Program-made: the position numbers and the translations under genes
Shown: piece by piece, positions 33,834 to 42,754 of the stretch
Layout of the letters: the number at the start of each line of letters is the position of its first letter
How positions within the stretch are numbered: the first letter of the stretch is position 1
The notes under the pieces: model-generated
Databases searched by the model: none
What the model was told of the DNA's origin: nothing
Seen by the model: the letters and a program-made list of their open reading frames with translations, nothing else
Source of the DNA: Spongiivirga sp046524175
GTDB lineage: Bacteria; Bacteroidota; Bacteroidia; Flavobacteriales; Flavobacteriaceae
Length of the DNA: 64,000 bases
Assembly (NCBI RefSeq): GCF_046524175.1
Contig: NZ_JBEFZF010000010.1
Span: 43,753-107,752 of the forward strand
Direction of reading: 5' to 3'

Positions 33834-34625
33834 CTATTCGTTGCTTGTAGTTAATAACTCTAGGCGGCTTGCAAGTTCAAGTACATTATGGCAATCCAAC
33901 TTACTAAAAATGTTTTTCCGATGGGTCCTTATCGTGTGATAACTAACAAATAACTGCTTACTAATTTCCTTACTTGTCAATCCTTTTAAGATTAGAAATA
34001 CAATTTCTTTTTCGCGAGTTGATAGCCCGTTCAAAGCGATATCTGATGGCTTCGATTTTTTATTCTTCGGATATACAATTTCGTTTAGTTTCCTATTATA
34101 AATATAATACCTGAACCTATTATCCAATTTGATATGATTGATAGTAGTTTGCAACGTAGCAACAGCAAAAATTTCTCCTTTTTTGTTTACCAAATGTCTC
34201 AGTACTTGATGTAGCACCCATTTTCTGCCAGATTCATGTCGATATGAAAGCTCTCTGTTAACAATGAAGTCATTATACTCGCTAACTTTTTTACTCTTGA
34301 AAAATCTTGTTTGATGTATTGTTGATGAGATAACTTTGGGAATAAGATCGATGTTGGCTTTTGTAAAAATGTACTTTGGACCTTTAGAAAAATAAAGATG
34401 ATAAGCACAACCTGTTATTGATTCAATATGTTTGTCTACATATAAGTACTTATTGTCCTCGATATCAACAATTGTCAAAGCGGAAGTTCCCGTACCCGTA
34501 TTAAAAAGCTTTAGATCTGGTATTTGCTGTTGAGCAATTTCTGTTTTGAGAGTTTCGATAGTGGCACCAGTAAGACGTAACCACTCCTTTTGCATGGTTT
34601 CATATGAATATTCAGCTTTTGACAC
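33834..34625 (-). CDS. PAS-LuxR family transcriptional regulator, 263 aa
   Basis: Paralogue of the gene at 32850: a PAS-like N-terminal half (LTIVDIEDNKYLYVDKHIESITG ... ATLQTTINHI) and a C-terminal LuxR helix-turn-helix (LSTREKEIVFLILKGLTSKEISKQL, SYHTIRTHRKNIFSKLDC). The two share the strongly conserved FRYYIYNR-x-LNEIVYPK stretch between sensor and HTH. The frame begins with GTG at 34625, 9 bp after the scoA stop, so it is likely read from the scoA transcript. An alternative ATG ten codons in would shorten the N-terminus. The ligand of the PAS domain is unknown. Confidence 0.92.
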   Translation of the reverse strand: MSKAEYSYETMQKEWLRLTGATIETLKTEIAQQQIPDLKLFNTGTGTSALTIVDIEDNKYLYVDKHIESITGCAYHLYFSKGPKYIFTKANIDLIPKVISSTIHQTRFFKSKKVSEYNDFIVNRELSYRHESGRKWVLHQVLRHLVNKKGEIFAVATLQTTINHIKLDNRFRYYIYNRKLNEIVYPKNKKSKPSDIALNGLSTREKEIVFLILKGLTSKEISKQLFVSYHTIRTHRKNIFSKLDCHNVLELASRLELLTTSNE

Positions 34626-34634
34626 CTTTTGGTA

Positions 34635-35333
34635 TTATCGCGTTCTTACCGTTCGCTGTTCTATTCGTTTTTCATATACTTCACCTTGGAAAATTCGCTG
34701 CACAAATATTCCTGGAATGTGTATTTGATTCGGATCCAAAGTACCGGCGGGTACCAACTCTTCTACCTCAGCAACTGTAATCTTAGCGGCACCACACATA
34801 CACGGATTAAAATTTCTTGCGGTCCCTTTAAAGATAAGGTTTCCTGCTTCGTCTCCTTTCCATGCTTTTACAAAAGCAAAGTCGGCCTTAAATGCATGTT
34901 CTAACACATACATTTTCCCATCAAATTCTCTGGTTTCTTTACCTTCAGCTACTTCGGTACCATAGCCTGCGGGAGTATAAATAGCAGGAAATCCGCCTTG
35001 GGCAGCTCGGCAACGCTCTGCCAGTGTTCCTTGTGGAATTAATTCAACCTCTAGCTCGCCACTAAGCATTTGGCGCTCAAACTCATCATTTTCCCCCACG
35101 TAAGACGAGATCATTTTTTTTATCTGTTTTTCTTGAAGCAAAAGACCCAATCCAAAATCGTCAACTCCCGCATTATTCGATATACAAGTAAGATCATTTA
35201 CGCCAAGTTCGACCAGTTTTGCAATGCTATTTTCAGGAATTCCACAGAGTCCGAATCCACCCAGCATCATAGTCATTCCGCTTTCAACTCCCTCTAAAGC
35301 AATATCAACATTAGTAACTGTTTTTTTAATCAT
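34635..35333 (-). CDS. scoA: 3-oxoacid CoA-transferase subunit A
   Basis: The ATG at 35333 (MIKKTVTNVD) is the usual start; the frame runs open to 35399 but the extra 22 residues are not family-like. Family motifs: MLGGFGLCGIPENSI (glycine-rich CoA-binding loop) and ENDEFERQMLSGELEVELIPQGTLAERCRA. It forms the alpha-subunit for scoB at 28548, from which it is separated by the accessory block. It lies 99 bp after the PBP1A gene on the same strand. The LuxR-type gene follows after 9 bp. Confidence 0.95.
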   Translation of the reverse strand: MIKKTVTNVDIALEGVESGMTMMLGGFGLCGIPENSIAKLVELGVNDLTCISNNAGVDDFGLGLLLQEKQIKKMISSYVGENDEFERQMLSGELEVELIPQGTLAERCRAAQGGFPAIYTPAGYGTEVAEGKETREFDGKMYVLEHAFKADFAFVKAWKGDEAGNLIFKGTARNFNPCMCGAAKITVAEVEELVPAGTLDPNQIHIPGIFVQRIFQGEVYEKRIEQRTVRTR

Positions 35334-35432
35334 TTTCTGATGTATTTGTAGCTGAAAATTACGAAAAATAAGGCAGTGATGCTTCTGTTTTAGAAGCATT
35401 TATTTAATCAAAAAAATAAGTATTATGACTTA

Positions 35433-37778
35433 TTAAGGCCTCGTCCCAAAGAGGTCCTGAACTTCTTTTTGTTCTTTTGTGACCGGAATAGAATCTTTAG
35501 ATTGTTCAATAGAACAATCTAAACTTATACTCATGCGTTCTGGCCGTTTAAACTCAGCTTTTGAAATATTCAGATCTTTATCTGCGTAGCACTTTTTCAT
35601 AAATAAACCCCATATTGGTAGTGCCATAGAACCACCTTGGCCGTATTTAATATTAGCAAATCTAGCAGCACGATCTTCAGCACCTACCCAAACCCCGGTC
35701 ACCAAATTTGGTACCATGCCCATAAACCAGCCGTCTGAATGGTTTTGAGTAGTTCCTGTTTTTCCTGCAATCGGATTCTCAAATTTATAAGGGTACCCTG
35801 TTACCACCTCTTTATAGTCCGCTCGGTATTTATCACGCCCCTCATGTCTTAAACGTGCTCCCGAGCCTCCTCTAGTAACACCTTCTAACAAGCTGATAGT
35901 TGCATAGGCCGATTCCCTACTAAGTACATCTCTTGTTTCGGGTGTAAATTCATATAAAACGGTTCCGTACTTATCTTCAATTCGAGTTACCATTACGGGC
36001 TTTACATAAATACCCTCATTTACAAAAGTACCATAGGCGCCTACCATTTCGAATAAACTAACGTCAGGCGTACCCAAGGCAATTGAGGGTACTGGCAAAA
36101 TTTCACTTTCAATACCCGTACGTCTTGCCAAATTCGCCACTTGACGAGGTCCTACCATATCCATTAACTTTGCGGTAATGGTATTAGTAGATGTCGCTAA
36201 CGCCTTTTTTAAAGACATCATCCCTCCATATTTTGCACCCACATTTTTAGGGGTCCAGGGTTCAGGATTTCCATATTTTCCTGCAGGGATAGTGATCTGT
36301 ACATTAGGAAATTCTTGACAAGGAGATAATTTTAACTGATCAATCGCAGTTGCGTACACAAAGGGTTTAAACGTTGAACCCACCTGTCTTTTTTGCTGCT
36401 TTACCGCATCGTATTTAAAGTGCTTAAAATTAATGCCACCTACCCATGCTTTTACATGGCCCGTTTGTGGTTCCATACTCATTACACCCGTTTGCAAAAA
36501 GTGCTTGTAGTATCGCATAGAATCCAACGGAGTCATTACTGTATCAATATCACCATTCCATGAAAACACCTTCATTTCTGTTTTTCGTCTAAACGAAGCA
36601 CGTATCTCTTTTTCTGAAATCCCTTCTTTTTTCATTTTACGCCAACGCTCAGATCGTTTCATCGATCCTTCCATAATACGATCGATATCTGGCTGTTCAA
36701 TATCATAAAATGGTGCTTTGGGATTTCGTTTAGGTGTATTTTGATGAAAAAACTCTGCTTGAAGCCTAGGCATATGTTCTTTCATAGCCTCTTCGGCATA
36801 GGCTTGCATTTTTGAATCGATTGTGGTGTAAATTTTTAATCCATCACGATCGATATTGTAAAATGAGCCGTCTGGCTTTTTGTTATTTCTACTCCAATTA
36901 CTTACGAAACTCCTTAAATACTGGCGAAAATAAGTTGCCATCCCCTCATCATGACTTTGCGGGGTAAAATTGGTTTTAAGCGGTAGTTTTTGAAATGAAT
37001 CTTTTTCCTTTTCAGTTAAAAATCCGTTTTTATACATCTGCACAAATACCTGATTTCGGCGACGTAACGATTTTGCTTTTGACACTTCGCGAACCGGATT
37101 AAACTGTCTTGGGTTTTTCAGCATAGCAACCAAAACTGCTGATTCTTCCTGTAATAAATCTTTAGGTTCTTTACCAAAATAAATGTTTGATGCTGATTGT
37201 ATCCCAACGGCACTCTTAATAAAGTCCATTTTATTCAAGTACATCGCAATAATTTCTTCTTTGGTATACTGACGCTCAAGTCGAATAGAAATTACCCACT
37301 CTTTTATTTTTTGAAGCCCTCGCCCTAAAATATTCTTGTTCCGTTCTCCTGTAAAAAGCAGTTTAGATAATTGTTGTGTAATCGTACTTGCACCACCACG
37401 GGTTCCTAAAAAAGCAAATGCTCGAACAGTGCCTCGCCCATCAATTCCGGAGTGTGAAAAATAGCGTTCATCTTCAGTAGCAACTAATGCATTTACTAGG
37501 TTTTGAGGTAAATCCTTATACAAAATTGGTGTTCTATTCTCGTAAGCGTATTTACCAATAACTTTTCCATCAATTGAAATAACTTCCGTCGCAAGATTCG
37601 TTTTAGGGTTTTCTAACTCTTCAAAAGTGGGCATTTCACCAAAAACTTCCCATGATGCAAGGACAAATAGCATTAAAAAAGAAAAAATACCAACACCAAA
37701 AGTGATCCAAAACCATTTGATGTATTTCCAATTCCCTTTAAACCATCCTTCTGTTTTTTTTGCTGCTTTCTTTGCCAT
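35433..37778 (-). CDS. Class A penicillin-binding protein (PBP1A-type)
   Basis: Bifunctional peptidoglycan polymerase and crosslinker. A membrane anchor (about 22-43) is followed by the GT51 glycosyltransferase domain with ATEDERYFSHSGID (Glu102) and STITQQLSKLLF. The transpeptidase domain carries S468-T-F-K471, S530-T-N532 and K673-T-G-T. The C-terminus has the conserved GVWVGAEDRAARF and ends about 60 residues later. It is 781 residues long, standard for the group. It lies 7 bp after gldH in the ricT-gldH-pbp1A order that I know from other flavobacteria, and scoA follows. Confidence 0.96.
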   Translation of the reverse strand: MAKKAAKKTEGWFKGNWKYIKWFWITFGVGIFSFLMLFVLASWEVFGEMPTFEELENPKTNLATEVISIDGKVIGKYAYENRTPILYKDLPQNLVNALVATEDERYFSHSGIDGRGTVRAFAFLGTRGGASTITQQLSKLLFTGERNKNILGRGLQKIKEWVISIRLERQYTKEEIIAMYLNKMDFIKSAVGIQSASNIYFGKEPKDLLQEESAVLVAMLKNPRQFNPVREVSKAKSLRRRNQVFVQMYKNGFLTEKEKDSFQKLPLKTNFTPQSHDEGMATYFRQYLRSFVSNWSRNNKKPDGSFYNIDRDGLKIYTTIDSKMQAYAEEAMKEHMPRLQAEFFHQNTPKRNPKAPFYDIEQPDIDRIMEGSMKRSERWRKMKKEGISEKEIRASFRRKTEMKVFSWNGDIDTVMTPLDSMRYYKHFLQTGVMSMEPQTGHVKAWVGGINFKHFKYDAVKQQKRQVGSTFKPFVYATAIDQLKLSPCQEFPNVQITIPAGKYGNPEPWTPKNVGAKYGGMMSLKKALATSTNTITAKLMDMVGPRQVANLARRTGIESEILPVPSIALGTPDVSLFEMVGAYGTFVNEGIYVKPVMVTRIEDKYGTVLYEFTPETRDVLSRESAYATISLLEGVTRGGSGARLRHEGRDKYRADYKEVVTGYPYKFENPIAGKTGTTQNHSDGWFMGMVPNLVTGVWVGAEDRAARFANIKYGQGGSMALPIWGLFMKKCYADKDLNISKAEFKRPERMSISLDCSIEQSKDSIPVTKEQKEVQDLFGTRP

Positions 37779-37785
37779 GATCGTT

Positions 37786-38361
37786 TTAATTTGGAGCTTT
37801 TTCTATACTAAAACCTACTTCCGTAATTCCTTTTAGACCTGTAATTCCTGCCACTTCACCATTCTTTCGCATTGCATGACCAACTTCAATGGTGTACTCA
37901 CCAAGTTTTTTAAAAGTGATATTTTGCTTATACCACAATTTGTTTTCCTTTACATCGGTAAATCCGCTACCTAACCAAGTACCGTCAGCCTTCGCCATTT
38001 CGTATTGCAAGGTGTCCGTTACTACTAGACCATCCGGAGCATTTAGGGTAGCAATCAAGTACAAGTTACTAAACTCATATTCATTAGTATTACGTACGTG
38101 CAGGTATAGTTGGTTTATGGAGACGGTATCTTCTGGTTGAAAAGTGAAATTTATTCGTTCATCTTTATCCCATTCACCATCTACTGATCGATATTCGGAA
38201 AAAACCGCATTATTATCACATGATAAAAATAACAAAGCCATTAGGGTGATACAGCCATACTTGCTTGATAATCGAGATTTTAATGCTCGGAGGCTTGCCT
38301 CGAAATCAAAATTAGTTTCCAACCGACGCTTTGTGAGCTTGCAATGGGCTAGTTTACTCAT
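37786..38361 (-). CDS. gldH: Gliding motility lipoprotein GldH
   Basis: The conserved GldH body is seen: CDNNAVFSEYRSVDGEW, LYLHVRNTNEYEFSNLYLIATL, WLGSGFTDVKENKLWYK and YTIEVGHAMR. GldH is a lipoprotein needed for gliding and type IX secretion. The lipobox L-F-L-S-C puts the lipidated Cys at residue 48, behind an extension of about 36 residues. The start at 38361 is fixed by an ATGA overlap with the ricT stop. The extension is encoded by a segment containing the palindrome GAGGC-TT-GCCTC, so a later, non-ATG start or an inserted repeat is possible. Confidence 0.9.
   Translation of the reverse strand: MSKLAHCKLTKRRLETNFDFEASLRALKSRLSSKYGCITLMALLFLSCDNNAVFSEYRSVDGEWDKDERINFTFQPEDTVSINQLYLHVRNTNEYEFSNLYLIATLNAPDGLVVTDTLQYEMAKADGTWLGSGFTDVKENKLWYKQNITFKKLGEYTIEVGHAMRKNGEVAGITGLKGITEVGFSIEKAPN
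38290..38301. repeat. Short palindrome in the gldH N-terminal extension
   Basis: GAGGC-TT-GCCTC, a perfect 5-bp inverted repeat with a 2-nt loop, inside the segment (about 38257-38320) that encodes the unusual charged N-terminus of GldH. It looks like a fragment of an intergenic repeat; no second copy is in this window. Confidence 0.45.
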
Positions 38362-39524
38362 TTCTTCTGTGCTCGATTCTTGTTGTTTTTGTTACGACGC
38401 TTATTCTTATTACGATTACCACGCTTACGCTTCGGTTTATCAAAACGGGTCAAACTATCTTGTCCCACAACGTTCTCAAACTCGACTTTAGTATCTTCTT
38501 CAAGCTCAAGGGCATATTCTTCTAGGCTAGCAACCGGCTTTTTGTTCTTGTTCATCTCAATGATCTCGTTGGCTTGCTCGACGGTAATCTTATGCCAGTT
38601 CATCCATTCGCCTTCATATGCAAACCACATAACGCCCTTAAAAATGTCTGTTTTTTGGCAAACGGCTTTTCCTTTTTCGGTATATAATTTAGCATCTGTT
38701 CTCGGGAACTCTTTTAAAGCATCAAGGTAAGTGTCCAGTTCGTAGTTTAAACAACATTTTAATTTACCACATTGTCCAGCCAGTTTTTGCGGGTTTAAAG
38801 AAAGTTGCTGATATCGTGCTGCTGATGTGCTAACAGATCTAAAATCAGTCAACCAGGTCGAACAGCATAGCTCGCGCCCACAAGAACCAATACCTCCTAA
38901 TCGAGCCGCTTCTTGACGATAGCCAATTTGACGCATTTCAATACGGATATTGAAGGCCTTTGCCATATCTTTAATTAACTGGCGGAAATCAACACGTTCC
39001 TCAGCGGTGTAATAAAATGTCGCTTTCGAACCATCTCCTTGAAACTCGATATCTGATATTTTCATTTGGAGACCTAGTCGAATTGCTAACTCTCTACTAC
39101 GTACCTTAATATCTTCTTCACGGTCGCGTGATTTTTGCCAGATATCAATGTCCTTTTGAGAAGCCTTTCGGTAAATCTTTTTAACCTGATCAGAATCTTC
39201 CTTAACCTTTTTCTTTTTCATTTGTATGCGAACAAGTTCACCGGTTAAGGTAACCATACCTACATCATGTCCAGGAGAGGCTTCGGTGGCAACAATATCT
39301 CCAATACTTAAAGTAAGATTGGATGTGTTTTTAAAGTATTCTTTTCGACTATTTTTAAAACGAACCTCAACGCAGTTAAAAGGTTCTTGACCTGCAGGAA
39401 GTGACATATTCGATAACCAATCGAATACCGTTAGTTTATTACAACTATCGGTACCACAGGTACCATTATTACGGCAACCTTTAGGCTGACCGTCCTTTCC
39501 GGTTGAACAACTGTTGCAACCCAT
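38358..39524 (-). CDS. ricT: PSP1 domain protein RicT (YaaT family)
   Basis: The PSP1 C-terminal domain is visible with FYYTAEERVDFRQLIKDMAKAF, RIEMRQIGYRQEAARLGGIGSCGRELCCSTWL and QQLSLNPQKLAGQCGKLKCCLNYEL. These cysteine pairs (CGRELCC, CGKLKCC) are the family hallmark and in the Bacillus RicT/F/Y complex help hold iron-sulfur clusters. The N-terminus is cysteine rich as well (GCNSCSTG ... GCRNNGTCGTDSCN), and the C-terminal 30 residues are a basic Lys/Arg/Asn tail that may contact RNA. It overlaps gldH by 4 bp. The cellular role in Bacteroidota is not established. Confidence 0.93.
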   Translation of the reverse strand: MGCNSCSTGKDGQPKGCRNNGTCGTDSCNKLTVFDWLSNMSLPAGQEPFNCVEVRFKNSRKEYFKNTSNLTLSIGDIVATEASPGHDVGMVTLTGELVRIQMKKKKVKEDSDQVKKIYRKASQKDIDIWQKSRDREEDIKVRSRELAIRLGLQMKISDIEFQGDGSKATFYYTAEERVDFRQLIKDMAKAFNIRIEMRQIGYRQEAARLGGIGSCGRELCCSTWLTDFRSVSTSAARYQQLSLNPQKLAGQCGKLKCCLNYELDTYLDALKEFPRTDAKLYTEKGKAVCQKTDIFKGVMWFAYEGEWMNWHKITVEQANEIIEMNKNKKPVASLEEYALELEEDTKVEFENVVGQDSLTRFDKPKRKRGNRNKNKRRNKNNKNRAQKK

Positions 39525-39632
39525 ATGTATGTATATAATTGATCCTGAATATATTGCTATATCAGGAGATGGTTTATAAAAACGTTTAGCAATCAGGTAA
39601 AGATACTATTTATTCTTAGATTGCAGATACCG

Positions 39633-40394
39633 CTATGTATGTGCAATTTCTGTTTGTGGGTTGAAGGTTAGCAATTGATCATGAATAATTTTCCATGAAT
39701 TTTCTCTTAATGTATCAACTGAAGATCGGTCTAGATCAAGTGTTTCTATAAACTCGTGAACTTTTACACGCATCTTCCCAGGGCTTCCGCTAAAAAAGGT
39801 ATATGAAAACCGTTTTTTATTATCCGCAAATGAAATGGGTACTATTGGAATTTGATGATCAATCGCCAATCGAAAAGCACCATTTTTAAAACTATCTAAT
39901 AGAATATTCTCATCCTCGGGCACTCCGCCTTCTGGAAAAATACATATGCTAAGCCCCTGTTTTAAGCGTCGCTGTGCGGCATAAAATGCCGAGTTTCGGC
40001 TTTTTGCATCACTGCGATCTACCAAGATACATGTGCGTTTGTAGAAAAACCCAAATAACGGAATCTTAGCAAGCTCAGCCTTCCCTACAAATACAAATGG
40101 GCTTTTTGCAACCAACAGCATTAACATAATATCGGTCATCGACGTATGATTCGCTATGAGCATATAGCTGTCTTTCCAATTTAGTTTTTGAGCCCTTTTG
40201 ATTATAGGTATGAATCCCATTCCGTATAAGATGATTTTAGACCAAATACGCGCTAGCCTAAAGAAAAATGGATACCAACTTTCTTTTAAAATAGAGATAA
40301 CAAGTAGCGGAAATAATAAAATAATAGGCATAGTTACCAGAATATAAAACCATATTCGGTACAACAGCCAAAAAGGATATTTAAGATATCGCAT
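39633..40394 (-). CDS. 1-acyl-sn-glycerol-3-phosphate acyltransferase family protein, 253 aa
   Basis: PlsC-type acyltransferase with the catalytic N-H-T-S-M-T-D box (HX4D), the substrate motif FPEGGVPED and a hydrophobic N-terminal segment (about 5-45) that anchors it to the inner membrane. I use the ATG at 40394; six more codons back there is a TTG. It transfers an acyl chain to lysophosphatidic acid or another lysolipid such as an ornithine lipid precursor. A second PlsC-type gene is at 55546. It is divergent from trpS (112 bp). Confidence 0.88.
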   Translation of the reverse strand: MRYLKYPFWLLYRIWFYILVTMPIILLFPLLVISILKESWYPFFFRLARIWSKIILYGMGFIPIIKRAQKLNWKDSYMLIANHTSMTDIMLMLLVAKSPFVFVGKAELAKIPLFGFFYKRTCILVDRSDAKSRNSAFYAAQRRLKQGLSICIFPEGGVPEDENILLDSFKNGAFRLAIDHQIPIVPISFADNKKRFSYTFFSGSPGKMRVKVHEFIETLDLDRSSVDTLRENSWKIIHDQLLTFNPQTEIAHT

Positions 40395-40477
40395 GGATTC
40401 AAAAATAAACAAATTGTATCGCTAAAAAGATAAATAAGACCTAAACAATAAAAATGAGAAAATACAAACGAAAAATT

Positions 40478-40485
40478 TACCTTTG
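40478..40485 (+). promoter_or_regulatory. -7 box TACCTTTG for trpS
   Basis: Exact TAnnTTTG match, 21 bp before the ATG at 40507, in the divergent gap between the acyltransferase and trpS. No clear -33 box. Confidence 0.52.
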
Positions 40486-40506
40486 TCGCCTTGATACATA
40501 GCAAGA

Positions 40507-41478
40507 ATGGCAAGAATTTTAACCGGAGTTCAAAGTACAGGCACTCCTCATTTAGGTAATTTATTAGGAGCGATTATTCCTGCAATAAAAATGGCAAGTG
40601 ATGATAAAAATGAGTCGTTCTTATTTATCGCAGATATGCATTCGCTTACGCAAATAAAAGATGGTACAACACTTAGACAAAATACGTATGCAACCGCCGC
40701 TGCATGGTTAGCATTTGGTTTAGATATTGATAAGACTGTTTTTTACAGACAAAGCGATGTGCCACAAACTGCAGAATTGTCTTGGTACTTAAGCTGTTTT
40801 TTTCCATATCAACGTTTAACCCTGGCGCATAGTTTTAAAGACAAAGCCGATAGACTAGAAGATGTCAATGCCGGTTTATTTAGTTACCCTATGCTTATGG
40901 CGGCAGACATTTTATTGTATGATGCTGAATTTGTTCCCGTGGGGAAAGATCAGCAACAACATCTAGAAATGACTCGCGATGTTGCTTCGCGTTTTCATGC
41001 TACTATGAAAAAAGAGGTGTTTGTGATACCCGAGGCGACCCATAATGAAGATACTATGTATATTCCTGGGACTGACGGTGCAAAAATGAGTAAAAGTAAA
41101 GGTAATACCATCAATATTTTTCTTTCAGATAAAAAGCTACGCAAGCAAATTATGGGAATTCAAACAGATAGCACCCCACTAGAAGAACCGAAAGAATGGA
41201 AAACTTGTAATGTGTTTGCGCTTTATAAATTGTTAGCTGCACCAGATCAGATTGCAACAATGAAAGCGAATTACGAAGGAGGCAACTATGGTTATGGCCA
41301 TGCAAAGCAAGCATTGTATGAACTTATCATTCATACGTTTGCTAATGAGCGTGCTCGATTTAATCATTATATGGAAAACCTGAATGAAATTGATGATGCC
41401 TTGGCAATCGGTGCTGAAAAGGCAAAAAAAGTTGCTGACGAGGTACTTAGTAGAGTTCGGAAAGTAATTGGTTACTAA
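40507..41478 (+). CDS. trpS: Tryptophanyl-tRNA synthetase
   Basis: Class I aminoacyl-tRNA synthetase charging tRNA-Trp. The ATP-binding HIGH-type motif is T-P-H15-L-G-N near residue 14-18, the KMSKS loop is complete (K193-M-S-K-S197) and the tryptophan-pocket DILLYDAEFVPVGKDQQQHLEMTRD is conserved. The length of 323 residues is typical. It stands alone on the plus strand between two minus-strand genes, with its own -7 box at 40478. Confidence 0.98.
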   Translation: MARILTGVQSTGTPHLGNLLGAIIPAIKMASDDKNESFLFIADMHSLTQIKDGTTLRQNTYATAAAWLAFGLDIDKTVFYRQSDVPQTAELSWYLSCFFPYQRLTLAHSFKDKADRLEDVNAGLFSYPMLMAADILLYDAEFVPVGKDQQQHLEMTRDVASRFHATMKKEVFVIPEATHNEDTMYIPGTDGAKMSKSKGNTINIFLSDKKLRKQIMGIQTDSTPLEEPKEWKTCNVFALYKLLAAPDQIATMKANYEGGNYGYGHAKQALYELIIHTFANERARFNHYMENLNEIDDALAIGAEKAKKVADEVLSRVRKVIGY

Positions 41479-41541
41479 AGTGTTAATAGTATGCTGGCGG
41501 GAGTGTCAGTGAACGGTTAATAAAAAGGGGAAGTCGCACTT

Positions 41542-42690
41542 TCAAACTAATTCAAACATTTTTCCTGGCAATGGTCTAATAACACCTTTCAATTCCATAT
41601 TTAATAATACACTGGCGGCTTTAAATGTGGGTATTCCACAGCGAAGCGCAATGATATCGAGCAGTTCTCTTTCTTGTTCCTTTAAAAACGCATACACTTT
41701 CTTTTCAGTGGCATCTAATTCAACAAAAAGTTGTTTTTGTAGTAGCTTTTTCGTTGGTTGTTCTTCAAGTTCCCAGTTCAGCAAATAGATTAAGTCGGCT
41801 GCGCTGGTCATTAAATGCGCCTTTTGCTGTTTGATCAAATTATTACACCCTAGACTCATTTTATCTGAAGGTCTACCTGGAACCGCGAAAACATCTCGAT
41901 TATAACTATTGGCAATATCAGCTGTAACTAGGCTTCCTCCTTTTTCTGCAGATTCAATAACAATGGTTGCTTGCGATAGTCCCGCAATCAATCTGTTCCG
42001 TTTCAAAAAGTTTTCACGCTCAGGGTTCGAACTACTCCAAAAATCAGTAAAGAATCCGCCATTTTCTTCTACCTGATTCGCATATCGATGATGCACTTTA
42101 GGATATATTTGATTAAGTCCGTGTGCTAAGCACCCTATTGTTTGTAACTTGTTTTTAATGGCATTTTTATGAGCTGTGATATCGGTACCATAAGCGAATC
42201 CAGAAACGATAATTGGGTCGAAGTGAGCTAAATCTTCTATAAGTTTTTCACAAAACGCAATCCCTTTTGAAGTAATTTGCCGTGTTCCTACAATACTTAT
42301 TATTTTCTTGTTCTTCAGGTCAATGTTTCCTTTGCTAAATAACAAAATTGGTCCGTCAACACAATGTTTCAATCGCTCGGGATAATCACCATCAGTAAAA
42401 AAAGAACTCTGTACTTTATTATCAATAATATAACGAAGTTCTTGCTCTGCTTTTATACTGTTTTGCTTATCCTTTAGGTTTTCAAGAAGTAAACTGCCTA
42501 CGCCCTCAATTCTTAAAAGATTTTGATTTTTTTCAGCAAAAATGGCCTCAGCACTACCACAATGTTGTAGTAATTTTTTTGCTGTTGTGTCACCAATTCC
42601 CGGGGTGCATTGCAATCGTAATATGAATAAAAGTTCGTTATCGGTCACGCTAACTTTTTGAAAATCAAAAAACGAAAATACGGCAGTCAT
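41542..42690 (-). CDS. dprA: DNA-processing protein DprA
   Basis: The Rossmann-like DprA core is visible: ISIVGTRQITSKGIAFCEKLI, IVSGFAYGTDITAHKNAIK, GCLAHGLNQIYPKVHH and VIESAEKGGSLVTADIANSYNRDVFAVPG. An N-terminal helix-hairpin-helix region (CTPGIGDTTAKKLLQHCG) and a C-terminal winged-helix segment (LLDIIALRCGIPTFKAASVLLNMELKGVI, read in parts) complete the domain order. DprA loads RecA onto incoming single-stranded DNA in natural transformation; recA is 1.3 kb away. Confidence 0.95.
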   Translation of the reverse strand: MTAVFSFFDFQKVSVTDNELLFILRLQCTPGIGDTTAKKLLQHCGSAEAIFAEKNQNLLRIEGVGSLLLENLKDKQNSIKAEQELRYIIDNKVQSSFFTDGDYPERLKHCVDGPILLFSKGNIDLKNKKIISIVGTRQITSKGIAFCEKLIEDLAHFDPIIVSGFAYGTDITAHKNAIKNKLQTIGCLAHGLNQIYPKVHHRYANQVEENGGFFTDFWSSSNPERENFLKRNRLIAGLSQATIVIESAEKGGSLVTADIANSYNRDVFAVPGRPSDKMSLGCNNLIKQQKAHLMTSAADLIYLLNWELEEQPTKKLLQKQLFVELDATEKKVYAFLKEQERELLDIIALRCGIPTFKAASVLLNMELKGVIRPLPGKMFELV

Positions 42691-42754
42691 TTTTGTTAAT
42701 AAAATGTTGACGCACTTATTTGTTTGGGGCTATTTTTTTTAAATATTTGTTCAT

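Noticed and set aside
39544..39566. Hairpin CCTGAATATA-TTGC-TATATCAGG before ricT
   Set aside because: It has a bulge, an AT-rich stem and no T run after it in the direction of transcription, so I do not call it a terminator.
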